Shown: positions 35,241 to 46,359 of the stretch, piece after piece
Layout of the letters: each line of letters begins with the position of its first letter
Position numbering within the stretch: position 1 is the first letter of the stretch
Assembly (NCBI GenBank): GCA_036873135.1
Contig: JAPTYO010000010.1
Coordinates: 10,640,634 to 10,704,633 of the forward strand
Length of the DNA: 64,000 nt
Direction of reading: 5' to 3'
Origin: Clarkia xantiana subsp. parviflora
Taxonomy: Eukaryota; Streptophyta; Magnoliopsida; Myrtales; Onagraceae
Translations under genes and position numbers: made by a program
Notes under the pieces: model-generated
Database searches by the model: none
What the model was told of the DNA's origin: nothing
The model's input: only the letters and a program-made list of their open reading frames with translations

Positions 35241-36525
35241 AAAACCATGAGAGTATATTTCACTTTATGAAAATGCCAAGGTGTATAAATTGGGCAGCTA
35301 GGCCCATAGAGCTAACGGTATATATACTACGAAGATCCGCATTATCTTTTAGACCTTTAGTTAATAACCTTGTATGTTTGCAGAAATTCATATATATTAT
35401 TAAATAATCTTTACATGTTGGCAAAAATAAATAAATAATAATAATCTTTACTTGTGTTGAAAAAAAATATTATATAATTTTAATATGTATGATGTATGTG
35501 TTTTCTATTATGTTTTTTCAACTACTATAACGTCATTTAATATTATAAATATCATAATTAAAAATCTCTAACTTTTTATTCGATATTTAATTTATGAACG
35601 ATTGTTTCTGTGAAAGTTAAAAGTTAATGCGAAAAACTTTCCTATAACAGATAATACCATAATTTTTTATTATATATATATGTATATATATATATATATA
35701 TAAATTAATTTAGAAATGAATTACAACACAAAATTAAATTAATAATTAACTGCAACTCAACAAATTTAGTAGTTTTTAGGATGACCAAAATATTCTAAGG
35801 CATGGCTGCTTCGACAAATGAATTCAGCCCAACAACACTGGTAAGTAACTGGGCTTTCGGCCCAACAACTTAATATTCTCAGGGAAACGACATCGTGCGG
35901 TTAGGTCAAAAATTGCTGAAGACGATGAAGAAACGGCTCTTCTCCCGCCGCCGATGTAAAAAGAAAAATGATAGTCTGTCAGACGGCCGTGCGATCACCC
36001 CAGCCAACGAAACCGACGGCTGAGAACGATCCTCTACGGCGGCGAACAGCCAATCAAGGCTGCCGCAACTGTTACTCACGCTCTGATCTCACGGCTACTA
36101 TCCATCAACCAGACTTTGGTTCCTATCTCTTGAGAACTCAAGGAGAAGGAGGTACGATCCTATAGAACAGATCCTGTTCAAGTAAGGTCGTGACTTGTTA
36201 CGTTTCCGTTGTAATTATATACTGTATTTCTTGTTGATGAATGGCCGGTGTGGTATGGTTTCTTTAGTCTGACAGAACTGAATGGGAAGAAGCTCCGTGG
36301 ATTGAAGAGCTAGCTAGCTTTAATTTGATGATGATAACAATTGGGCCATGCCTTATACGCTCTAAGACAACGGTTGTGGCTTGTGGGCCTTTCAATAGCT
36401 CCCGGCCCAGTATAGTAGGATTGGTCCCCTTGGTCAAATCATATATCCAATTTCCAATTAAATTGAAAATTCAATCGTTGGATAATTGGAATAATTAAAA
36501 GAGATTTTTTTTTTTTTTTTTTAAA
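35241..36525. other. Intergenic; GC-richer islet 35880-36170
   Basis: Most is AT-rich. At 35880-36170 there is a GC-richer stretch with CGCCGCCG and two small forward frames: 35925-36023 (32 codons, MKKRLFSRRRCKKK) and 35968-36165 (65 codons). They overlap and match nothing I know. This could be a first exon or UTR of a gene not otherwise seen, or a captured fragment. Confidence 0.25.
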
Positions 36526-36784
36526 GTATCTAGTAGGGGTGAGCTCGGACAGGGGGGCTTTTGTCTAAGCCGAGCCCGAAAATTTCAGGACACTTATTAG
36601 CTCAATTCCGAATTCAAGAAAAAAGTCATGTCTGAGTCGGGATTTCGGGCTGGGGTCGGGCCAGCTCAAATTTTAAGTTTTTTTAATATATATATATATA
36701 TATATATTCAAATGTGAAGTCCATCTATTTTAAACATATATAAGTTCAAACACCTTCATCAACAAAAATGTTGAGACTTCAAGT

Positions 36785-37230
36785 TGTTAAATTCCACATT
36801 GGGCCGAGTCAAACCCAACGGGCCAACAGAGAGCAACTATTTTCACAAGTGAGGTTCCATCCTAAAACCAATTGGTAATAGGAGGAGGTAGCCCACTTGC
36901 TTATATAATGCTCTAATTATTAACACACCACCGGTGTGAGACTCATGGTGGAGGATACTTCAACACACCCCCCGCACCATGAGGACTCTTTTTTAAGACA
37001 CCGGCTTTTTTCAAATCCGGACGGGTTGGGACTTAATTTCAACAAACCCCACTCTCACGCCCAGGCCCGACCGGTAACCTTGTACGTGGAGCCAACTAAG
37101 GGGACAAACCCAACACCGCCTATCGGAACCGGGCTCTGTACCATGTTAAATTCCACGTTGGGCCGAGTCAAACCCAACGGGCCAATATAGAGCAACCATT
37201 TTCACAAGTGGGGTTCCATCCTAAAACCAG
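36785..37230 (-). mobile_element. TRIM retrotransposon, minus-oriented, truncated
   Basis: On the minus strand: a partial LTR (37143-37230) ending TTTAACA, a primer-binding site TGGTACAGAGC (one base shorter than initiator-Met TGGTATCAGAGC), a short non-coding interior, a purine tract GGTGCGGGGGGTG and a full LTR (about 36785-36973) running TGTTGAAG to TTTAACA. The LTR part next to 37231 is missing its first half. Non-coding and under 0.5 kb, as expected of TRIMs. The frame at 36936-37190 is not meaningful. Confidence 0.85.
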
Positions 37231-37827
37231 TGTTGAAGTATCCTCCACCATGAGTCCCACACCGGTGGTGTGTTAATAATTAGATAATTAGAGCATTATA
37301 TAAGCAAGTGGGCTACCTCCTCCTATTACCAATTGGTTTTAGGATGAAACCTCACTTGTGAAAATAGTTGCTCTCTGTTGGCCCGTTGGGTTTGACTCGG
37401 CCCAATGTGGAATTTAACATGGTATCAGAGCCCGGTTCCGGTTGGCGGTGTTGGGTTGTTGTCCCCTTTGTTGGCTCCACGTACCAAGGTTACCGGGTCG
37501 GGTCTGGGCGTGAGAGTGGGGTTTGTTGAAATTAAGTCTCAACCCGTCCGGATTTGAAAAGCCGGTGTCTTAAAAAAGAGTCCTCATGGTGCGGGGGGTT
37601 TGAAAAGCCGGTGTCTTAAAAAAGAGTCCTCATGGTGCGGGGGGTGTGTTGAAGTATCCTCCACCATGAGTCCCACACCGGTGGTGTGTTAATAATTAGA
37701 GCATTATATAAGCAAGTGGACTACCTCCTCCTATCACCAATTGGTTTTAGGATGGAACCCCACTTGTGAAAATGATTGCTCTATATTGGCCCGTTGGGTT
37801 TGACTCGGCCCAACGTGGAATTTAACA
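37231..37827 (+). mobile_element. TRIM retrotransposon, plus-oriented, two LTRs
   Basis: LTR1 37231-37419 (TGTTGAAG to TTTAACA), initiator-Met primer-binding site TGGTATCAGAGC at 37420-37431, non-coding interior, purine tract before 37647 and LTR2 37647-37827. The region before LTR2 holds a ~46-bp tandem duplication (GAAAAGCCGGTGTCTTAAAA twice, about 37556 and 37603). No own 5-bp duplication: its left side is ACCAG and its right side CAAGT. CAAGT instead matches the left side of the inverted partner. Confidence 0.9.
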
Positions 37828-38116
37828 CAAGTTCAAACACACCATCAATACAAATGTTAAGACCTCAAGTCTTCAACAACTCAAAACACAAAAAGAGACC
37901 AATAACGCGCTCCATCCCTTCAATATAGTAGTATAATTAACATCAACTCTCGTTAAGTAAAAAAGTATATTCATAGTTAAATATAGTCGGGCGGGCCCGG
38001 GACTTTCGGGCTCGACGTAGGAAGAAAAGTCCCGCATAACCGGGATCGAGCCAATTTTCAGGACGACACAGGTCCGTCTCGAACTTTTCGGGTTTTCACT
38101 CAGCTCTGGTATTTAG

Positions 38117-39358
38117 ATGTTTATATATATTGGATATTTCATTTTTGTTTGTTACAATCTAGTTTGTTACGAGTATTTTTTTAATTGTTTTCTCATCATA
38201 GAAAATAAAAAATAAATAAAATTTAGAATTACAACAATAAATAGAAGTTTTATAAAGCAGTTGACAATTGCAAAACGAACTTATATTATTATTATTATAT
38301 AATAACAAATAATATACACTTCGTAGAAGATCCTAATTATAGTGTAGAAGATCCTAATTATATATGATCATCACATCGACTATAGTGTATTTTTCGGGAT
38401 AGCCTTCGTAGCAACTACTTAGTAAGTAGCAAGGCATTCCTTCAAAGCTATTTTGCACTGTCACACTTTCAGCCACTAACAGTGGCACCACTTACTCGTG
38501 CAATTGGTCCTGTGATACTGATCGTCCTCAGTTTCTCTCTTAAAGGTACGGTGCAATTGAGGGGCATCAGTTCTATCTGAAATTTCATCCTAATTATCCA
38601 CCTACTCAGAGTTTAGCATGTAAACTTGCTGCTGCTTGAATCCAATTTGAGTATTCATCGGTGTTTCTTGACCATAGTATGAAAGTTGTTATTTTTAGTT
38701 TCAATCTGCGATTCACACAGAGTTTGCAGCAGAATTGGAAAAAAAAACTCTAATTGATGTTCACAGCTGGAAAATTTCCATTTTTACCTTCTACCGTCGT
38801 TTAGAAATTTGGAATTTTTGTTTCTCGTTTTCTCCTCCCATTATATTCCATTGTCTCACTACTGTGTTTGACATTTTTCTCACCCCAGAAAGGGATTGCT
38901 GTTTGATCACTCGGTGAATCAGCGCATCCAAAAAAAGGAATCGTCAAGGAATCAGCTTGCTTTTCTCTGAGTTCTGTATTCCAGTGAGGAAGACAAAAGC
39001 GTAAGTCCTAAAACTGATGTCTCAGTTCATTCTTGTTTAGGGATTAGATTTTGTAATTGCCGGCTTTTGTATTTTATAAACGTCCTCGCATGGCTGTCGC
39101 TAGTTGTTGTATTGCATGATGTCAATATGGTTGCTTAGGTACGAGAAGATAGGAGTTAAGTTTCTGGATCTGCAATTTTCAACTGTTCTTGAGCATCTAA
39201 GCAGTATAATCTATGAACCTTTAAAGAATTTGAGCATAATCTGCTGATTCTGTATGCTAATCATTGAGATTGAATCTCACTTTTTTGTTCTTTCTCTTTA
39301 CAGCTCTTGATGATTGCTTAGGTTATTTTAGCTGTTGGCATTTTGCATTATTGTAAAA
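38117..39358 (+). promoter_or_regulatory. Upstream region and 5' UTR of the J-like gene
   Basis: 38285-38370 is AT-rich with a short direct repeat (GTAGAAGATCCTAATTATA twice). From about 38400 composition becomes gene-like. A probable non-coding leader exon ends at 39000 (AAAAGC|GTAAGT); the next exon starts at 39304 after TTTACAG and contains the start codon at 39359. The transcription start is not determined. Confidence 0.5.
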
Positions 39359-42300
39359 ATGGGAAAGATAACCTCAACAGTGATGAAGATCAAGGCATAC
39401 TCAGTGCCCCTGATTCTTTTCATGGGAGCCATGTTTTATCAGCTTTATGTCATTCCCCACTCCTACCCTACTTCTCACTACGATAGTAAGTTCTCTTGAT
39501 TGTTGGTTATTTCTCAAATCCGTATCAAGGAATTTTGTTGTTACTTACAATTGCACTCTGCTTCTGAGCGACGTAATACTGATTTCATCATTCGGTTGTG
39601 AACACGCAGTTTTAGGTGTAAGGTTGCACGCATCTATAATGGAGGTGGAAGAGGCCTACAAGAAGCTCTCCCCGATTTGGTACTCCTTGTCAATTTTCTT
39701 ATATTCTTTCACTTTTTTTAATTTATAATCGTATACTCTTAAGGTTTTATTGTTGTGATATTGTATTTGTTTTTGGAATTGCAGGAATTCAGACATGGAA
39801 CCCCCTAGTTCACTTGATTTTATAAAGGTCAAAAATAATACTTTTCTGTTATGCATTTATTTCCTTTGCTATGAACAATTTGAAGTATACCAGAGTGAAT
39901 ATGCAGATACAGTATGCTTATGAGTTGTTGATGAATCCTATATGGAAGAGAAACTACGACATCTTTCGAGTTGAAGAACAATCAGTAAGTACCATTTGTT
40001 CTGAAGATAATTTGCCGTAATCTACAAATCTCATTTCGTTGTTTCAATTTCTTGTTTATCTGGATGCAGCATGTTATCAAAGAAGCTGCCCAAAAATATG
40101 CCAAGGAAAGATTTTCCAGTATTCCCCTTCCCTTATTAGCTGGTGCTTCTGGTTGTCACTTAAAACCCATACTCTTTTGGCGTGTTTGATTAATAATGAT
40201 TATGTGAACTTGTGATGACATATTTTTACATAACTAGCTCAGGGAGCGGAAGAGCTAGAAACTATTGACTTCCAGGGTTTTCTGGACTTGCTGCAAGATT
40301 CTCAGCCACTGTTACTTCTGGTATGACCACTTTTTGGCCCTTGAACCATCCTGCTCATTTTATGATGACTTTTGGGTCTTGCGGTCTTTCAGAGAGCTAA
40401 TAAACATAAGATATATTTTTAGGTTTACTCTAATGGCAGCAGCTGTTGTTCTCATCTAGGCGATATCTGGAAGAGAATAGGTATATAGAATTCTTTTTAT
40501 GGAATATTCATCTTATTTGTACTTTGTGTCCTCAAATTTCTGTTTGTCTAATTTCTCATGACTGAGGCGTATGATATGACTTGGTTCGTGGTGCTCTAGT
40601 TCTACCCCATAAATACAAGCCAACTCTTCAAGAAAGAGGAAAGCGAAGATAATTTTATAACAATCCAAAAATACCAAGACAATTGTATCATTTGTCTTAA
40701 TTACCTTGTAATTTGCCTGCAATGCTTCTAAATGCTTTCCTAATACTTGAGCACTATTGTTTCTCCAGCAAAAAGTAGTATTGGTCTATAACTTTGTCAT
40801 TTGCATGTAAGACTGTGTTGGATGTTTTAGGGGTTAATGTTACACAATCGTCACTATCATGATAATTAATCATACAGAGTATAGGTGAGAGGGAATACTG
40901 ATTAAAAGCTATAGTGTGATGATGATGTGAAATACAGCATAAAGTCATCTGTTGGAATCTTTTTTGCTTCTTAATATGTGTTTTTTTCTCCATGACGAAC
41001 CTTGAAATCATTTATTTTCCTGGAAATCATCGACTCAAAAGACTTTGAATTGATGAAGTTCCAAATTGCTCCTATGCCTTTTCAGTGAGTAATCAATCTT
41101 CATGAAACTGTGTGTTCTATCTAGTCATGTGCATTTTTGCCTTTCAGTTGCTCTGTTGGATGGAGTTGCAAACACCGGTGCTGTAGAGCTCGGTGAGGCC
41201 CAACTTGCAGCATACCTTGCTGAGAAAAGACCAACAGGTCAACCCTTTTTTAGGAATGGTGAGTCTTACCTTTTGGATCAATATTTTTAACTTAAGTTTC
41301 AATGCGTATCGGAAACTGTTGTTGTGATAAAGATATATGTATCTTCAGTTCAGGCCAAAGGGTAAATAGAAGTGGCTGTATAATATGAAGTTGTTAGATA
41401 TCTTCTGGAGTAAAATACTGAATTATGGTCACGTCATTCTAATTTGTGTTAAGAACCTTAAAACAGTCCCTACTATAGGTCATGTTTCTAATCGCTGTCC
41501 CATATTTAAAATGTTGATATTCGCTGTACCAACTATCAGATTGGTTGATTTCTACTTTATTTTCTTCTTAAAATCGACGAAACAAAAACATGTTTTTCAA
41601 GCATCAAATAAGGTTAAACCTGATACAATGGGGAAAAAAAAAAACATGTTTTTGTTACTGATTTAATTTGCAATTGCAACAGGACTTCCTTCTCTTGTTG
41701 CATTTCCACCTGGATGCAAAACTGCAAATTGCCTGCATAGGTAAGTTATATCGAACATTTGATTTTTGGAGAAGGGGAAGTAGTTGAACTGTTGATTTCT
41801 TTACCCATGGCATCACAAATTTTCTTTCTCTGAGATTTTTAATTTCTGAATTAGAACTGTCATCTTATGTTGTAGGTTTGATGGACAGTTCTCAGTAGAT
41901 ACAGTTACCGACTGGGTTGCAACAACTATACTGGGATTACCTCGAATTCCATATTACTCAAGGGAAACATTGGTATAAAAAAAATTGACTCTCTTCATCA
42001 TCGAACAAAAACTATTTTACTAATATGATCTGCAATTTTCCTTAATTTTTCTGTTTTGTTGTTTCTTTCTATGGATAAAATTGACACAGTGAAATTTATT
42101 TACAGGCAAGAAATTTTATAGCAAAAACTAGCCCTCATAAGGTAATTATTTGTACTTTTTACCACGAGCCATATAAATGAAGTAGCAATGATTATTTCTT
42201 ATCTATAAAGATAGTATTTACTTGAGTTTCTTTCATGATGCATTTATGGCACTCACGGTTTATACAGGCCATTTGTATTTATTCTGCTTGCTGAAACGTT

Positions 42301-45250
42301 TTTATTTCCTCTGGCTTATGTCAAGGTCAAGGTAATTTTCTTGTCAAAAACCGGGGAACGAGCGACTCCATTTGTACGCCTTGCAGCGATCAATTACCAG
42401 GAGCATGCCTCTTTTGCTTTTGTACTGTGGAGGGAGGAGGAATCATCGTTTTGGTGGAACTCGTATGTAGCTTTATTTTTCCTTTTCCATTTTTGCTTCA
42501 TAATAACATGGTAAATTTACTGAGGTGTCTCTGTAATTTTTTTTATTTTTTTTCCGGGATTTGACTGATGGATGATTTGCACAGATTGGAGGTGGAATCT
42601 GCACCTGCTATAGTTTTTCTGAAGGATCCAGGAGTGAAACCTGTTGTTCATCACGGTTTGTTCCTTTCCCTGTTATTAAGTGGATAAGGGTTAAGAACCT
42701 AAAACGGGTTCCAACTATAGGTTATGTTGCTAATCGATGTTCCGGATTTAAAATGTTGATATTCGGTGTCCCAATTATCAGAATTTGTTGTTTTCCACTT
42801 TTTTCGACTGATTTTGGCAATAAAATTGGCGTTTTAAGCAATAGAAACATATTTTCCACTTTTCCGAAGTATCAGATTTGTTGCTCAATGTTTGGGCTCA
42901 TTTGATGCTTAAAAAATATGTTTTTGTTTTGTCAAGAGAAAAAAGTCAACAAATCTGATAGTTGGGACACGAATATCAACATTTTAAATATGAGACAACG
43001 GTTAGCAACATGACTTATAGTTAGAACTGTTTTTAAGTTCTTAATCCTGCGAATAAAATGATATCTCACTTCTATCATATTTTAGAAAATAAGTAATTTG
43101 TTTGGTAATATCACCTGACAGACTCTTTGATATGTATTGCAGGACCTGCCAACAATTCTTTGTTTCAAACTCTTATGGAACAGAATAAATATCAAGGTGC
43201 TGCTGCTGTTTTGTAATCATATAATGAGTGTTCTTTAAGAAAAAAAACTGCCCTTTTTTTTTTTTTTCTGAAAATCATAATTTTATGCCAAATTATGTTC
43301 AAATTGTGAATGTTCTTACGAAGATTTTGTCATTTAAAAAAGAACTTCCACAACTGAGACCTGCCACATCACTTGAGCTCGGGTGTGATTCTCGTGGCTA
43401 CTCTCGTGCTGGAGTTGGCACAACATCTTGGTACTGTGTTGTTCTTGCTGGAAGGCTCAGCAACGAACTTAACCAAATGCGCGGCGTATGTTTCTTCTTT
43501 CCTTAAACTCGGACCATTTTGACATATGATCGACCCTTCATCTTAAGACATTGCTATAAATTCTGCAATTTTATAGACCATGTGCAGGGTTCAAGAAACA
43601 CTATCAAATGGTGGCCCGGTTAAATCTGCTGATGACGAAGATCAGTCATCCGTTGTACCTGCTGCTACTGCGTTGAAGAAAAGGCGACTCTCCTTTGCCT
43701 GGCTCAATGGCGAAACCCAGAAAGTAAGCTTACCATGCTTTCATAAAAACAAGGGTTAAGAACCTAAAAACAGTCATAACTATAGGCTATGTTGCTAATC
43801 ATTGTCACAGATCTAAAATGTTGATATTCGGTGTCTCAGTTATCAGATTTTTTGCTTTCCACTTTTTTCAACTGATTTGGGCATTAAATTGGTGTTTAAG
43901 AAACAAAAACATGTTATTTTTCACTTTTCTATCAGATCTGTTGCTCATAGATTATGCTTATGTTTAAAGAATATGTTTTTGTTTTGTCAATTTTAAACAA
44001 AAGAAAAGTAGAAATCAACCAATCTGATAGTTTGGACACCGAATATTAACATTTTAATTCTGGAACGTCGATTAGCAACATGACCTATAGGTGAGTCTGT
44101 TTTTAGGTTCTTAACCCTATAAACAAAAACAAAACAGTAAATTTCCAAGTTTTTAATTTAACTCTGCCTTCCCTTTCAGAACTACTGTCTCTTTTACCTC
44201 CAATCGGAAACCGTGTACGAAACTTGCGGACCAAGAAAAGACATCTCAGATGTGCCTAGGTTGTTCATCGTACGCTACAAGAGGAACTCTTCCGAGGATG
44301 AGAATCTAATTAAGAAAACCCCTAAGAGTCCCTGGACCGAATTTCTTAATCAGGACGTGGATCCCGCATCGCAGCTCGTAGCTAGATACAACGGCTCCAA
44401 CGAAATTCCCGAGGTTATTATAAAAATTCATTTTTTCTATAATTATTGTGATCATCATTTCTTCGAAATATGATGAAAAAGCTCTGGCACTGTTTTCTTT
44501 TTACAGATCATTGAATGGATCTCTAGTATAATAAAGGATGGTGACTCCAGAGAGCTCCCGTTCTTCGTAAGTTTCTGTAATCTGTCGAAGAAATCCTTCA
44601 CCGTTTCTTCGTTTAGTATGCGTATCGTAATTATTATTATCATTGGCTTGAATTTTTTTTTACAGAGAACAAGAACACCGGAGCTTACCCCTGAGAGTGA
44701 CGTATCCATGTTTTCGGGAGGTGTTCGGGTTGTTCTATCAAAGAGCTCAGGATTGAAGCATAAGTTAGTGAGTTCCTTTATAGGAATCGTCGATCACCTC
44801 GGAGATCCAAGAATCGGTCCGATCTTGCTTCTCCTATCACTACTGTCATTCGGTAGCGTATGGTTTCGACGCAGTCAACCCGTTCCGTCAAAGTCTAGTC
44901 ACCCAAAGGAAGAAGCAGATCAAAAACCAATTTCAAAGGTTCAATTTTTTTTTGTAGCAGATCAAAAACCAATTTCAAATGTTCGATTTTTTTGTAGCAG
45001 ATCAAAAACCAATTTCAAAGGTTCGATTTTTTTTTTTTAGCAGATCAAAAACCAATTTCAAAGGTTCGATTTTTTGTCCAAATGGGATTTGCATCTGATT
45101 CTGGGTTTGATGTTCTTATTTTTCCAGGAAGAAGCTCGGAAACGCCGTAAAGAACGGGAGAGGACAGAGAAGGAGCGGCCTACTTCGATCACCGATGAGG
45201 AACCGGAAAACGCTCGACAAGTTGAGTTTTCGGACTCCGACTCTGGTTAG
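39359..45250 (+). CDS. J-like domain / thioredoxin-like membrane protein (DNAJC16-like)
   Basis: Twenty exons join in phase to 694 residues: 39359-39485, 39610-39679, 39785-39827, 39907-39984, 40070-40151, 40238-40320, 40423-40480, 41148-41258, 41683-41740, 41876-41972, 42106-42141, 42326-42462, 42585-42655, 43143-43196, 43343-43485, 43577-43723, 44180-44413, 44507-44566, 44666-44938, 45128-45250. An N-terminal signal anchor (VPLILFMGAMFYQLYVI) is followed by a J-like helix pair (YDILGVRLHASIMEVEEAYK ... IQYAYELLMNPIWKRNYDIF). The invariant HPD tripeptide is missing (SPIWNSD at that place), so Hsp70 stimulation is doubtful. Next comes a thioredoxin-like region (FLDLLQDSQPLLLLVYSNGS..CC). A second hydrophobic span (IGPILLLLSLLSFGSVWF) precedes a basic, acidic-ending tail. 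The layout matches endomembrane J-proteins with thioredoxin folds. Exon 12's acceptor could be six bases later. Confidence 0.85.
41448..41625. mobile_element. MITE fragment in intron 8 of the J-like gene
   Basis: AAGAACCTTAAAACAGTCCC, CTATAGGTCATGTTTCTAAT, AAAATGTTGATATTCGCTGT and CAACTATCAGATTGGTTG follow the order of the left arm of the elements at 42687 and 43752. The opposite arm is absent. Confidence 0.7.
42687..43048. mobile_element. Full-length MITE in intron 13 of the J-like gene (~362 bp)
   Basis: It starts AGGGTTAAGAACCTAAAAC and ends AGTTCTTAATCCT. The arms pair for well over 100 bp (CTATAGGTTATGTTGCTAAT with GTTAGCAACATGACTTATAG; AAAATGTTGATATTCGGTGT with GAATATCAACATTTTAAA). The flanks GTGGATAA / GCGAATAA may be an eroded 8-bp duplication. 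Confidence 0.8.
43752..44118. mobile_element. Full-length MITE in intron 16 of the J-like gene (~367 bp)
   Basis: Same family as 42687-43048. Left AGGGTTAAGAACCTAAAAAC and right TTTTAGGTTCTTAACCCT are near-perfect inverted repeats, with arms extending to the AATGTTGATATTCGGTGTC region. The flanks are A-rich (ATAAAAACA, ATAAACAAA), so a target duplication cannot be judged. Confidence 0.85.
44916..45063 (+). repeat. Four-fold tandem repeat of an exon end with its splice sites
   Basis: CAGATCAAAAACCAATTTC(AAAG) occurs at 44916, 44958, 44998 and 45041. Each copy is followed by GTTCRATTTTTT and, for the last three, preceded by a T-run and TAG. Each extra unit (40-43 bp) is a complete cassette: polypyrimidine tract, AG, 23-nt exon body and GT. 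The first copy is the real end of exon 19 (PISK). Copy 2 has AAAT instead of AAAG before the GT, weakening its donor. Confidence 0.9.
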
Positions 45251-46359
45251 ATGATGTGATTATAGATTTAGGTGCAGATGTTGGAGTTTAGGGGGCTTCT
45301 AATAATGAAAGATTAGGAATGGTTTCTTAATTACATATATAGTAGATATATCTGATTTAGAAATGGAAGTTCGTTCTGATGGAGTTGTTGTAACAGTTGA
45401 TCGAATCGTTTAGAACCGTCGGATTAAGCCCGTCACTATATGTCATCTCTCCAGCTCTGGTAAAACAAGACATAACTAGTATCTTAACTATTTTTTTTAA
45501 GTTGCCGTAGTCTTTCAAGTTTTAAGAACCTAAAAACAGTCACAAACCTATGTTGCTCAATGGCTGTCTCATATTAAAAATGTTGATATTCAGTGTTTTA
45601 ATTATTAGATTTGTTACTTTTCATTTTTTTAGACTGATTTTAGCATTAAAATAGGTGTTTTAGGCAATAAATTATACTTTCCACTTTTCTAAAGTAGATT
45701 TTAGCATAAAAATAGGTCTTTTAGGCAATAAATTATATTTTCCACTTTTCTAAAGTATTAGTTGTTCATGAATTTTTGGCCAACTAAACGAAATGGGCTA
45801 GTAGTGGCGATATAGGTTCATTTCGCTATGTAATGTTCGGACTCTCCGGCTTATGATCTGAGGGTTTTTTTTTTCCAACTAGTTTTAGTGAACAATCGGT
45901 GCATGCATCAATCTAGTCAATATAGCCTTAGTTGCAGCTTAGTATAGTCAAGAAGCCGGTCTATTAGCCTCATGTACCTAATGCGGTATGTGGCCAGATC
46001 TGACCTAATATTTTAATTAAGTTACCGCTAACACCCCTAAAGGATTTCGAAACTAGGGCTTCAGAATTAAAATACTTAGATGCTTACAAAATATGTTTTT
46101 TATCCGTCAATTTTAATTTTTTTTTAAAAAAGTGAAAAATACTGATCTAATAATTGAAATATCGAATATTAATATTTTAAATTTAAAATAATGATTTGCA
46201 ATTAGAGTGTTTTTTGGTTTCTAACCTCTTTTTCAAGTAGCATATCATTTTTCTTCATTAATCATGTAATATGGTATACTAATTCAAATAATTTTTCGAT
46301 GCTGAATGTGTATCGCTTCTCTTTTACAACAAAACCGCAAAAAGAAAAACTCGATTATA
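45251..46359. other. Convergent intergenic region with MITE and repeat fragments
   Basis: Lies between the 3' ends of the J-like gene and the fucosyltransferase gene. Fragments of the GGGTTAAGAACC MITE family occur at about 45525-45770 and 46070-46235 (AAAATGTTGATATTCAGTGT; TATCGAATATTAATATTTTA). 45815-46000 matches 60330-60495 (TATGTAATGTTCGGACTCTC, GAACAATCGGTGCATGCATC). No gene here. Confidence 0.6.

Larger units (their letters stand above)
36534..38108. mobile_element. hAT-like element containing the TRIM composite
   Basis: The left end TAGGGGTGAGCTCGG and inverted right end CAGAGCTGAGTG are imperfect inverted repeats. The flanks GTATCTAG (36526-36533) and GTATTTAG (38109-38116) are an 8-bp duplication with one change. 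CGGGC/GCCCG-rich subterminal zones (GCCGAGCCCGAAAATTTC left; GGACTTTCGGGCTCGACG right) face each other. The TRIM composite accounts for about 1.04 kb of the interior. Confidence 0.65.

Noticed and set aside
36936..37190. 84-codon forward frame
   Set aside because: It lies across LTR and interior of a minus-oriented TRIM; no protein signature.
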